From Xanthostigma xanthostigma (lineage: Eukaryota; Arthropoda; Insecta; Raphidioptera; Raphidiidae), in contig OY754464.1 of assembly GCA_963575645.1 (NCBI GenBank), positions 27,543,501 through 27,607,500 on the forward strand: a stretch of 64,000 nt of DNA, read 5' to 3'. Made by a program: the position numbers and the translations under genes. Below, in pieces: positions 23,501 through 34,100 of this stretch. Below the pieces are notes generated by a model that was given only the letters and a program-made list of their open reading frames with translations, did not search any database and was not told the DNA's origin. How positions within the stretch are numbered: the stretch's first letter is position 1; each line of letters starts with the position of its first letter.

Positions 23501-26500
23501 TCTCTCTTTTCAATAAGCAGTTCTGCCCAAAAAATAAAAAACAGTAAAATATTAAACGAAACAAATAGTGACTTTATAATTCGCTACGCTAGATATAATC
23601 ACGTTATTAATTTTGATCTCACTAGCTCGTACATTAAATCTGGAACGACGTTAACCGGCTTGCTTTGTAATAACTACCCAACAGATGTCACTTTATATAA
23701 TAGTTTCGTAAAAGAATGTTACGCTGGTGACCTTCACTATCAAGCGTAAATGATCTATAAAGGGCCATTCATAAATTACGTAAGAGTCCCGAGAAGGCGG
23801 GGGGGGTTAAGAATCTCTACATGACCTTATCTCGGGGGGAGGCTATTCTTACGTAATATTTTACATGTCGGAATATGCGTTTTCCAATGTAGAGTGATGG
23901 ATATTTGAGAGCAAAAGCGTTGAATAGTGCAACTATGAGATCTATTTTTTCAAATTATGAGTTTAAGGAAGTACCCTCGATAAATGAATTAACAAACAGA
24001 AAATTACGAAAATTTGCAAATATGTCAAAACCTTTTCAAAAATGACTCAGTTAAATTTTTGTGATTTTTGGTTGACTTTAAAAAAAGATATTGATAATTT
24101 TATTTCGTTGCACTTAACATGGAGTCTTATGGGAATATGTGATTTTGACGCACTCCATCATTTATTACGTTGGAATTGACAAACAGATTTTGATAAAATT
24201 TTCAGGAAATATAAACGAATATTCTATGAACATTTTTCTTTTTCCAAAACGTATAAAGCTTGCTTATGTTAATAGAAATGACTAAAACAAAGCCGAGCTT
24301 TTTAGCAATTCATAAACATGGCAACACCGCAATATTATAGTTTGTGGCGCGTCATTCAAAGGTAAGTTACGAAACTGCAGCAATTTTGATATTGTAAAAA
24401 CATACGTAAATTGAGTAAATGCTAAAAGCATAGAATATTATTATTTCCGAAATGACAGGAATAAAGAAAAGCAATAAAAAATCGAATCGATTTACCCACT
24501 TCACTTTGTCGTACTCGATTATTGTACACTTTTTTAGAAACTTTTCTTACCTTCCAATAATATCTTTTTTCGCTCATTTTCATAAATTAATGCGAATTTG
24601 ACACCGCGTGCTGACTTATGCTGCGTACATAAGCACTTGTAACTATGGCAAGGCATGCGGTGTTGCCAAATTATATACTACGTTACTCAAGTAGAGGACT
24701 GAAATTCTTTGACTTGCTGCGTACCGAGGGTACTTCCTTAAGTGTAACTGATCCCTTTCTAACGACATTTAACTATTTACTGAAACTAGGTAAAATCTTA
24801 CGTAAGAGGGGGGTGGGGGAGTTCGAGGAATCTTGCATGACTTTACATGGGAGAGGGGAGGGAGGTCAAAAATGGCCAAAATCATCCTTACGTAATTAAT
24901 GAATGCCCCTAATTTGAAATAGCAATGAAATATTTACTTCCTAAATCAATATCCACTTTTTTCTTGCTTTTAGCGACTTTTTCATCCGTCTTATTGTCGC
25001 CTGACTGTGCATCCCGAGATGTCATTATTGAATAATAATCAGTCTGATCATCAATAATTTGCGTTCGCTCATTTCTGAAAATAATATATATTTCCTCTAT
25101 TAAATTTCGAAATTCGTATCAAAATTAACGGCATTTCATTTTACACTCTGACCTTTATACTGAAACGATTAGCTTTGGACTTTTTCGGATAAGCTCACGT
25201 AATCGTCTCGTTATATAATTTAAAATAAATTTTAATAAAATTAATAAACAATTTAAAATATTTATTTTGAATGTTTTATTATAAAATTGTTGTGAACAAG
25301 ATATCTTAGAATGTACACACAGAAAATTTCTGATATCTTAATGTGATTGGGACTGACAAAGTGAAAAATAATCAATTAAACGACACATGCAAAAAGAAAT
25401 TTGGATCGGTAGATCACCAAGTACTCCAGATTCTCCCTGATGTGGTTTAAAGGAAATATTTCAACACTTTTTCACAGCTTATTTTAATACATTCTATATC
25501 AACCTTTTAAAACCTACTGCCTTTTTTCAGACAAAAAACATATTTTTTTTTTTATTTCACTGCGTCGTTCAACATGCCAAAACCAAAATTGACACGCGCC
25601 GTGACAAAACAAATAGACTGTAGTGGATACATCAGTAAGTAGGCTATAATTACGTATATCATTTGAAATGTAGAACTGCAAGATATGTTAATTTAAAGCG
25701 GTTATAGTAATAATCGTTCTAGTTAATAACGCGACGTTTGCATTTTGAATGATATAAATATATGTGTATTTGGAAGGAAGGAAGAAGTCAGGTGGTGGAC
25801 GCACGTGGCTATGCCAGCGCTAGCTGGCGTAGGTCAACGTTGGCATCGTAAATAAAGCAATATTAAACCAAATTTAAATAGTTTTACTAATTTAAAAGAA
25901 CCTGATAACCACCAACACTACATGGCGACCCTGCCAGTCAATATAACACTACATGGCGATCCTGCCAGTTAACGCCAACACTACATGGCTAACTTGCCAG
26001 TTCAAGCCAACAATAAATGGCTATCTTGCCAGCTCAAGGCAACAATACATAGCAACAGTCAGCATCAACTTGGCAGTTAAAGGCAACAATAAAGGAAAAC
26101 AATACAACACAGACAGCTCGATGAAAATCAACAACAACAACATTATCAAGACGATAACAGCAACCAGTCGATGGACAATCAACGATCTCAAGAACGTCAA
26201 ACATCTGAAGAAGACAGATCATCAACGGCGTGAAAGAAAAGATTCACAAAACGATCGTCAACGACATGAAAATAACAAACAAGACCTGCGCAACATTCAA
26301 GTAAACGTCCACAGCAACACAATGTAAGAAATTTTTTAAAATAGTAAATAGTAACATAATAAGTAATTTTTTTGAAAGAGCAGCAAAATAATTTTATGTT
26401 GATAAAGAAATAATTTATGTACAATTCAAATTGATGTTACAGTAGTAAATTTTTGCAGAATTGGTTGAATTTTTTTTAATAACATAATATATTGAAATTA

Positions 26501-29500
26501 GATTCGTTATGTCTGAGATTGGCTTTTATTCGCAATATTTTAAGATTATTTAGACTGTGTAAAGAATTTGCTACGTGATCACTTAGAGCTGAAAAGATTT
26601 TTGTAATAAGAATTTTTGTTGAATTATAAGAAATTTAAATATCGTTTGTTCATTGAAAATTGAAATTAGTAAATTCCGTTTTTTTTTTAATTTATTGAGT
26701 TATCTTTTTGAATATTAATAATTATTTAAGTTTATTAATGGCTAATTTCGAGAAATGCGTTGTTTTTTATAAAGAATTTTATATAAAGGGACAGTCAGCA
26801 CTATTAACATTGTTTTGTGAAGTATGATTTTTTTGTGAATTTGTTAATTTATTATTTTGATGGATTTATAAGTGAATTTGAGAGGATAAGAAAGTTAACA
26901 AGTAGAATTTGACGAAATCAGTAAAGAATATTATTTTTGTGAAATTTTGGTTTACGTAATATAAATAAATAAATAATGAAACAGAATTATCAATTAGATT
27001 ATGAACCATAACTACCTTTTGATTTATCGAGTAATGATTTTAAAATAGAGTATTTGAAGTAAAGGATTTTTTTTCACATGTTTGTTTTTGTATCAGGTTT
27101 TTGTTTAATCAAAAATGGTTAGCATTTATGTACCTAATTGAATTTTAAATGAAAATTTTAATCACGGGAAAACTTTTGACTGTGAATATTTCTTTGGTGA
27201 ATCACACTATAATATCGTAAATGTCACTCATATGTGTTATTGTTCTTCATAAATAATATTATAATCAGTAATTGTTAATTGCATATATGAAGCTAAAATA
27301 TTTGATCTACTAATTTCACACGTAATAGGCAAATTGTAAAATGACAACTCTGCACAATTCAGCAATAAAGAATACACAAGCGCAAACAGAAACCTTAACA
27401 AAAACAACCATAGGCAGTTTAATATTTGTAACTAATAGATAAAATTACAGTCAGAAAAATTTCAATTTTGGTCAGGGATGTAATAATTATACATTTTTTA
27501 AAGAAATAGTCCTAATGGAAATTACTAAAATAATGAACCAAGATGTATGTATTTATAAATGAGACTGTTCCTCGGGAAGATTTCCAAATAATTGTAATTC
27601 TATTTTGTAGACAAGTGAAATTTTATTTTTGAATAGTTAGTTATTGAATAGATATACTTTGGATATTATAATGAGTAATATTAAAATATGATATATTTAG
27701 AAAAGATTAATACTTATGAGAACATATATTAAAAGTATATAGAAAAATTATATTGACAAGAATAAAGGAAGATATATATGTTATATTATTGTTATGACAA
27801 AGGAATAGGAAAATTGTATGATTAATTAATAAATCCTTTTACTCGATCGACACTCACGCCAGACGTATTGTTGAGAGAATTGGAAAAATGATGTAAGAAA
27901 ATGAATAATTGAAGGAATATGTATTAAAATAAATATTGAATATTGAAGAAATAATAAAGAGACGAATATTAATAAAGTGGAAAAATGATGTAAGAAAAGG
28001 AATAATTGGAGGAATATGTATTAAAATAAATATTGAGAAAGAATTAAATAATGAAGAAATAATAAAGAAACGAATATTAATGAATTGTAACAATTATATA
28101 TGAAAGAAAATGAATATTGAAGAAATATATATTAAAATGATTAAGACGAATTTAATGATTATTGAAAAAAAAATGTGTTAATATCAATAATGAAACAAAT
28201 TTTATTGTAATACTAATGTAATTTTTTTTGTATATTTAGGTTAAGAATTGTATTACTTATAAGTATGTAAAAACAAAACACATCCTTCGAATATGTTTTA
28301 TTTTTAAAATTTCGGGGGAGGTGTAGTGGATACATCAGTAAGTAGGCTATAATTACGTATATCATTTGAAATGTAGAACTGCAAGATATGTTAATTTAAA
28401 GCGGTTATAGTAATAATCGTTCTAGTTAATAACGCGACGTTTGCATTTTGAATGATATAAATATATGTGTATTTGGAAGGAAGGAAGAAGTCAGGTGGTG
28501 GACGCACGTGGCTATGCCAGCGCTAGCTGGCGTAGGTCAACGTTGGCATCGTAAATAAAGCAATATTAAACCAAATTTAAATAGTTTTACTAATTTAAAA
28601 GAACCTGATAACCACCAACACTACAAGACAAGTACAGTAAATACCCAATTCTAATTATTACCTCTAAACTACGTACAATGTAATATTAAAGTTTTGAATC
28701 GTTACAATACTAGTTTTGAAAATAGTACAGAATGAATCACCATTAAGTATATACGGTTCGCTTAATGGAGTGACGAAGCAATGAGACAATGTAAAGCATA
28801 TCTGTCACATGCATAAAAACTGTGCCGCTTATATTACATTGCCAAGTGCAAGTGTATTAGTCACTGTCTAGTATTTATAAACGGTACTATAAGTTATTTA
28901 AAGCTAACCTGGCCTGGTCTCGTTTCCACAAGATATCTTGTTGCTTCCTCGCTTCGTCCCAGCCTTTCGGTTTTGGCAAACACATTAACTTATTGACTAA
29001 TTTGGTCGATTTGGCGTCATCGTTAGAAATAATCTCTTGTTCTTCTTTCGTACACACCTAAATTAAAAGACAACATACAATTCTATCATTTGTTTTTCTG
29101 TGAGCACAAGACTGAAGATGGAGAGAACGAACTTGGCTTCGAACTAGCTCACTCTTATTAATTAGTAGCAACAAGTATGAAAATTATTCCATCCCAATCA
29201 TTCAAGTTCGTTCTCCATATCTCTTCACCCAGTCCAAAACTCTACATAATCATAAGTTTGACAAAGACTTCAAACTATTCTTATATCTGCAATAACTATA
29301 AAATTAGCCGGCCAATCTAATAGGCCCCACTCACGATCAAACTTCATGCCACAGTTCAGTGTTCAAACTTATAGTTCAGTGAAGCATGATAATGCGTGGG
29401 ACAAATAAACACTGAAACCAACACTGAAGTCAAGCATGAACTCATCAAATGCATCTTGATTTTTGAACGACTTCAGTGTTCAGTGTTCAAGTAAACTGCT

Positions 29501-30912
29501 GTGTGTGTGGGTTTTTTTCAGTTCAGTTTTTGGAGTTCTGTGTTTTGTACAACCAGAAGCCAAAAATCTCAATGTTGCTGCAAGTCTTTCTTGTGTAGAA
29601 ATAGATTTTCGCATATTTGTATCCTGGTTCTTAATAAATGGGGTAGCTAATTCCAGTAAATAATTGTAAGTTAATTCATCCATTCGTAAATAATTATTCC
29701 AATCAAGCGGCTCAAGATGTAATTCATTAATCAAATAAACATGACTTCTTGAATTACGCATTTCTAACCAATTTTTCACCCATATTCTTCTTTTTTTTTC
29801 TTATATCTCTGTTTTAAATACAATCCCACAGCTATGAACAGCCAATTCGCACCATTTAAATAACTCATTTAGTTCTTATTAGTTATCTATAATATAATAT
29901 TATAGTATGTATATAATATATATTTTATATATCTATACTCGACGAGTGTATGCCAACAACTGAACCAAACTGAACACAAAAAATTTTAAAAACTGAGCAG
30001 TTTGCATGAACTGTGTGTGGTGCCAGTCAGTCTTTCGATTAATCGGTCCAACTTCACTGAACACTGAACTTTTAAATGAAGTTTGATCGTGAGTGGGGCC
30101 TATAAGGTCATTATAAATCTAATTTTTTTGACGATTATGTAACAATAATTATTTACCAGTGAATCACAAAACAAACAAGGTCCCGATCCTTCCTGTTCGC
30201 ATACGATACGTCCACAACTTTGACAATTATTGATCAAAGCGTGCTCTGAAGCTTCACAGTCGCACATGTGCCGACCTGAAACAAATGAAGTACTAATCTG
30301 CTGCCAGCACGGAGAATTTGTTTTAATAACTTACCTGGAAGCAAAGGTACAGCCCTGTCCTGTTGAAATGCAGAATAGAATCTTTTTTTATGTTTGTTTG
30401 ACTGTTCCTAAAAAAAAGTTAATTCAAAATACGTTTCTTTCTGTTTCTATAATATGAAATATTAAAAACCTGTTTATCGTCGCCGCTTTTACTACTTGAA
30501 GATTTTTGTAAATTTGACGGCGATTTTGAATTGTTTGCAGATGATTTTGAATTGTTCACAGATGATGGCTTTGAACCAGATGATGTATCTTTATTATTTT
30601 TTCCTTTTGAATTATTCGTGGAATTGGTGCCTGCAATACACATTTTTTTCCGCTTTTGAAAGAAATTATTCAAAAACAGTCTATGTTTAGAATCAGATAA
30701 GTCTAATAGAGTCGCAAAATACTCTTGAATTTCCCAATCAGTCTTTAAGCTCGTTATATGGCTAAAAACATAAAAAAACATGTAAAAATAGGATCTTTGT
30801 AAAATAGCCGATTACTAGGTATTTTTATTTTAAATTTCACTAACATCACCAAATCATTTGGGATTTCAAATCCCAAAATTTCTGAAAGACGAGACTTCAA
30901 CCATTCTTCCAT
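11540..30912 (-). CDS. TRIP4: Activating signal cointegrator 1 (TRIP4 / ASC-1)
   Basis: This is a subunit of the ASC-1 complex, known as a nuclear-receptor coactivator and, with the ASCC proteins, in ribosome-collision rescue. Eleven exons on the minus strand: 30845-30912, 30470-30761, 30335-30407, 30157-30275, 28909-29057, 24938-25074, 23332-23522, 22284-22405, 13782-13903, 12557-12751, 11540-11628. Phases close and give 518 aa (human about 580). The N-terminus MEEWLKSRLSEILGFEIPND starts a helical region, followed by a Ser/Asn/Lys-rich linker. Exons 4 and 5 hold the C2HC5 zinc region (HMCDCEASEH, CQSCGRIVCEQEGSGPCLFC, then VCTKEEQE). Exons 8 to 11 encode the ASCH domain: GVCLSIQQPWASL, EGRSWNTDYRGYLWIAA, YPTGCLLGRVEMLNCL, DPFVFI. 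The stop is at 11540-11542. Introns 5 and 8 are greatly enlarged by an LTR element and a giant foldback. It is paired head to head with CNOT10. Confidence 0.95.
12781..12925. mobile_element. Small hairpin element
   Basis: Inverted arms (ACTTTTGGCTTTGGGAATC and, reversed, CACTTTTGGAAATC) with matching inner halves (AGAACAATCTTCTGAAGG). It lies in TRIP4 intron 9, 30 bp from exon 10. A related fragment is at about 39297. Confidence 0.55.
13652..13707. repeat. 28-bp direct duplication
   Basis: GGTGTTAGG, a T run, then CGTTACGGAAT occurs twice head to tail in a locally GC-rich patch (about 13560-13740) of TRIP4 intron 8. Confidence 0.7.
14138..14205. mobile_element. Single pogo-like element end
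   Basis: TACAGTGTAAACTCTCTATAACG followed by AAACTTAAGGGACCGAG matches the ends of the pogo-type element at 50893-51384. No partner end is nearby, so this is a solo remnant. Confidence 0.5.
14341..14700 (+). repeat. Dispersed repeat, plus-strand copy
   Basis: Starts AGGCGCGAATAGCGTAAGC and includes CTGTGAATCTGTGAGTCACG. The reverse complement occupies 18160-18525 in the loop of the foldback, and its end is also present at about 32640-32760. Confidence 0.7.
14840..15095. repeat. Dispersed AT-rich repeat
   Basis: Aligns by eye with 53565-53800 in borealin intron 4 (shared stretches such as AAATTCTGAAAATTT, ATAAATGACTTCAAAAGTA and GAAAACAAAAAAA-type tails). No end structure was resolved. Confidence 0.45.
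15612..16090 (+). repeat. 245-bp tandem repeat, two copies
   Basis: 15612 and 15857 start near-identical units of 245 bp, each made of two diverged halves of about 122 bp centred on GCGCATGCGCCGA. Looser, older units extend left to about 15440. Mirrored units lie at 20768-20990. Confidence 0.75.
16321..17660 (+). repeat. 120-bp tandem array, left foldback arm
   Basis: Eleven full 120-bp units plus a partial one. Each unit carries the CRE-like TGACGTCAC (sometimes mutated) and CCGCCATCTT. Because 120 is a multiple of three and the frame lacks stops, it reads as repeated 40-residue blocks; these follow from the repeat and are not good evidence for a protein. Variants recur every 360 bp. Confidence 0.95.
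18160..18525 (-). repeat. Dispersed repeat, minus-strand copy in the foldback loop
   Basis: Reverse complement of 14341-14700, ending in CTTACGCTATTCGCGCCT. It occupies most of the loop between the foldback arms. Confidence 0.7.
19130..20530 (-). repeat. 120-bp tandem array, right foldback arm
   Basis: Inverted counterpart of the left array: about ten units with GTGACGTCAC and AAGATGGCGG. The array is broken twice (19165-19270 and 20031-20135) by a unit containing AGCAGATATCATCAACCGATT, and the two breaks are about 866 bp apart, so a block was duplicated as a whole. Confidence 0.92.
22614..22951 (-). pseudogene. Tc1/mariner-type transposase fragment, copy 1
   Basis: Read on the minus strand it encodes RTFFINGTLNSHKYLNMVRD and then IYQHA and VRQFLNEMFPN, resembling the region before and after the second catalytic Asp of Tc1/mariner-type transposases with the middle missing. 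A close plus-strand copy is at 41786-42124. It lies in TRIP4 intron 7. Confidence 0.55.
23761..24909. mobile_element. Inverted-repeat element with GGGCATTCAT ends
   Basis: The left end AGGGCCATTCATAAATTACG and the reversed right end AGGGGCATTCATTAATTACG are terminal inverted repeats with G-rich tracts inside. The interior is AT-rich with no transposase. It lies in TRIP4 intron 6. Confidence 0.65.
25619..25922 (+). repeat. 5' LTR
   Basis: Contains ATATAAATATATG (possible TATA element) and an AATAAA near the 3' end. It appears identical to the 3' LTR. Confidence 0.93.
25923..26085 (+). repeat. Reiterated LTR/primer-site junction
   Basis: Variants of 'AACACTACATGGCGACCCTGCCAGT' split as ACACTACATGGCGA plus CCTGCCAGT recur about five times with growing divergence downstream of the 5' LTR, at 30 to 38-bp intervals. 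It looks like repeated duplication of the LTR end plus primer site. Confidence 0.6.
27880..28080 (+). repeat. Tandem duplication of about 100 bp
   Basis: Two head-to-tail A-rich copies, each with GGAAAAATGATGTAAGAAAA and GGAATATGTATTAAAAT, inside the LTR element. Confidence 0.6.
28322..28625 (+). repeat. 3' LTR
   Basis: Identical by eye to the 5' LTR; preceded by the polypurine tract. Confidence 0.93.
29321..30102 (-). mobile_element. PIF/Harbinger-type element, internally deleted
   Basis: The ends TAGGCCCCACTCACGATC and the inverted partner at 30102 are flanked by TAA (29318-29320, 30103-30105), the 3-bp TWA duplication of PIF/Harbinger. It still encodes the transposase N-terminus on the minus strand. 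It lies in TRIP4 intron 4. Confidence 0.85.
29480..29779 (-). pseudogene. Harbinger transposase N-terminal remnant
   Basis: The 99-codon frame includes LRMDELTYNYLLELATPFI and then SISTQERLAATLRFLASG, which I recognise as the N-terminal region of HARBI1/PIF transposases. The DDE catalytic part is absent and the frame ends in unrelated sequence, so this is a truncated coding remnant. Confidence 0.75.
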
Positions 30913-31137
30913 TTTACAGCTATTTTATACAAAATAAACGAAAAAACAGTAGCCGGTTCTTGAAGTGTCAAAAAATTTGACAGATCACTAGAGTACAGAC
31001 TGGTACAGACGTCAGGTTAGTTAAGATGTCATTTCTCTGGACCGCTACAAACTTCAGCGTAGTTTATATAATTTCTAACCTATAAAGCAAATTTAAACTT
31101 GTCATTTATATTGGAGAAATCAAACAAAAAGTGAAAA
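30913..31137. promoter_or_regulatory. Shared TRIP4/CNOT10 bidirectional promoter
   Basis: Only 225 bp separate the divergent start codons, so both promoters and 5' leaders must fit here, unless a leader is spliced. I see no consistent TATA box. The segment is free of the repeats that fill the flanks. Confidence 0.75.
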
Positions 31138-34100
31138 ATGAATGATATTGACGAAGCATCCAGCGGACCAATAATTAGTGACCAAGACCGCGAAATTGCA
31201 CAAACGGCATTAAATGAGTTCCAAAAGTGAGTAATTTATTTTTCATTAAAACTCTTCCTGGGACATAAACTTTTTTTGAAATTTTCTTAAAACACTAACA
31301 AGGTATGAGTGGAGAGGAATGAATGAAATGTGTTTGCTTGTTTTGTTATCACTTAGAATAATAATGAATTACAAAAGAATTTGGATGTGGCTATTCACAC
31401 AAATGAGCTCGTTACCTCATCTGTTAGCGGCTGTATTTTGTACATTTTTTGCAAAAATATTGAGTCCGAAAATTACGAAAACCCATGATATGGTATCTTG
31501 ACGAAAACCAGAGAAAAGTTATACTACGCCTTCCAATGCCAGCATGATTTGTACTTCAATAAAATGTTGTCCTTAGGAATAGAGATAATGTTTTTATAGA
31601 GAAATTTGTAATTCGCAGAGGAAACTACACGGCCTGTATTCAACAACTGAATCGATTGGACAGTCGTAATCAAGACTTTAAATTGACGCACAATCGTGCA
31701 GTGGCCGAATACTTTAAGAGCGATTTAAAGAAAACGGACGTTTTTCGTAAAAACTTAAACGCCGTGTTTACTCAGGTATTATTTTATTTCTTCCTAGCCT
31801 TTCACATAAGTCGTATCCGTATTGTTGCAAGCATAGTTCACTGTTCCGTGTGTGTATTTCTCAATTATACCAACATCCCTATGATAACGGATATTCTAAA
31901 AAGATAAAAACTTTGTTATGTATAATATCAGGATAAAAGAAAATTTGGGGTTTTGCACGGGTATAGCTAGTTTTTAGGGTTCCGATGAAAAAACGGAACC
32001 ATTATAAGATCACTCTTGTATCTGTCTATCGTAGCTTATTTTCCCTGAATTTATTGGATGACAAAAGTTTAAATTTAATACATACTATGATACTACATAT
32101 GTATCACAGACGGATAGCGTAAATAAGTGAATTTCGATTTTGGGAGGCTAATTAAAAAAAAAAAATTTTCAAGTGCTTCAAATAATAAAAATAAAAGGTT
32201 TTTTATTGTCATGTAGTAAAAAAAAATTGGTTGTCTGTAAAGTCGGTTTACGGACGATAGTTTTACGTGATAACGTATTCCGTAATACATAACCTAAACC
32301 TCCCAAAATTTGGTTTCAATCCGCTTATCCTTGGTGTCGGAATGATAAGAAATGTCAAAAGTGACGTTTGCAACTTACAAAGTATTATGTTCTAATAATA
32401 ATTAGTTATTCCAATACTTAACTTAGAAGGCGTTGCATTTCACAATATACTAATGTCAAAAAATTGAATTAAACATTAGAAATGCAGCCGTTTTCATGTT
32501 AAGACAAGACATACGTTTGCTTCTAATTTCCATGTACGGCAAACAAATACAACCGACCGCGTCGCGCCATGCATTAGACAACATTGCATTTATACAGCTA
32601 TTTTTCTATATAAATTTGTATAAAATATTTTTCTATATAAATTTGTATAAAAAACTGTTTAGGCAAATTCTGTTATACGAAATCTATGTAAAATGTTCTC
32701 CTCTTTCGTTTAAGACTGGTTTCAAACCGATCTGATTTAAATTGAGCGAGAAATTAGCAAAAAGCACGCACAGGGTCAGGCGGAACGTTACGCGTTACGC
32801 GTTAGGAACGTTACGTTACACTTTTTCGTACATGCAGTCGGTGTTTTATCAATTTATAATGGCCCCTCTACACTAGTGGCCAGCACCGCCACTTACAGGC
32901 ACTCACGATTGTGTAGAGGGCATATTCGTCGGTGCGTGGACATAATCGCCTGTAATCGGCAGTAATCGGTTGATTGTCGGTACATCAAAGGAATGCGTGG
33001 CCAGCATTGTGCGCCCGTACACAAAATCGGACCGGCACGATTGTGTGGAGGGCTAGGCAATCATCGCGGCGATGATGGGCACTTATTTGAGTGGCGGTGC
33101 TGGCCACTAGTGTAGAGGGGCCATAAGATTGGTGATTCATCAATTTATAAGACGTTATCACGTCAAAAAATTGGTTGTCTGTAAAGTCGGTTTACGGACG
33201 ATAGTTTTACGTGATAACGTATTCCGCTCGAATATCATATTTAATAATCACGCACGGGGTTAGGCGGAACGTTAGGAACGTTACACTTTTTCGTGCATGC
33301 AGCCGGTGTTTCATCTTTTTATATTGACGTGATTCATCAATTTATAAGACGTTATCACGTCAAAAACAAATATAGTATATTCTATAACTCTGATAATATT
33401 AAATGAAAACATTAATATACAAAAATAAATTATAATTAAAATGAGGGAAAAATTAAAAAAAAAAAACTTCTAATGTTTATGTACTAATTTTATTACGTTA
33501 TGAAAATGAAAGGGCTCGTTATGAGAAATACAAATATATATTTATTTTATAATTTCAAAATGCATAGATTAAAAGATATTAAAATAAAATAAACGAAAAT
33601 AGGCATCTGCCTCCCCCTCCGTCTCTGAAACCACTCAGCCTAAAATTTGGAAAAAAATAAGGCATATAGGGCCTCACTCAAAATTTACAGGAAAACCTAA
33701 ATAAAAATCCCAAGTCTTTAAGCTTTCACGGAATGGTACGAAACCCTCTCCTCGCGAGTTCAGCAAGCACTTGACCATTTTTTTTTATGATTAACATTAC
33801 AAAAATTCATACTTTTTCATTTTTATGAACAGCTTATCCATAGATTATGTACGTTTCGTTTTGTTAATTGCAGCTTCAGTGATTTTTGTATTTGTTGATT
33901 AAAGGCTCGAATGAGACCGGAAACAATCGAAGACGTGGAACAATGTGTGGCGCAGTACAACCTTGCTGTTCTTCTTTATCACCAGCACCAGAATACGACA
34001 GCTTTACGAATAGCCAGTCGTCTTTTGAGTTTTATAGAGCCTATGGGTAAATAGAAGCTATCAATTAATTTTAATGTTTCTTAACTTTTTCTGTAAGGCG

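Larger units (their letters stand above)
25619..28625 (+). mobile_element. Non-autonomous LTR retrotransposon
   Basis: Two 304-bp LTRs (25619-25922 and 28322-28625) begin TGTAGTGG and end CACTACA, and I see no difference between them. The flanks carry a 4-bp duplication AGAC (25615-25618, 28626-28629). A TGGCGACCCTGCC primer-site-like sequence follows the left LTR directly, and a purine tract (CGGGGGAGG) precedes the right one. The 2.4-kb interior is AT-rich and has no gag, protease, reverse transcriptase or integrase, so it must be moved in trans. A 4-bp duplication suits the Gypsy group. It lies in TRIP4 intron 5. Confidence 0.93.

Noticed and set aside
25953-26327. gag-like gene inside the LTR element
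   Set aside because: The 124-codon frame is Asn/Lys/Gln-rich and begins in the reiterated junction repeats; no capsid or zinc-knuckle pattern is present.
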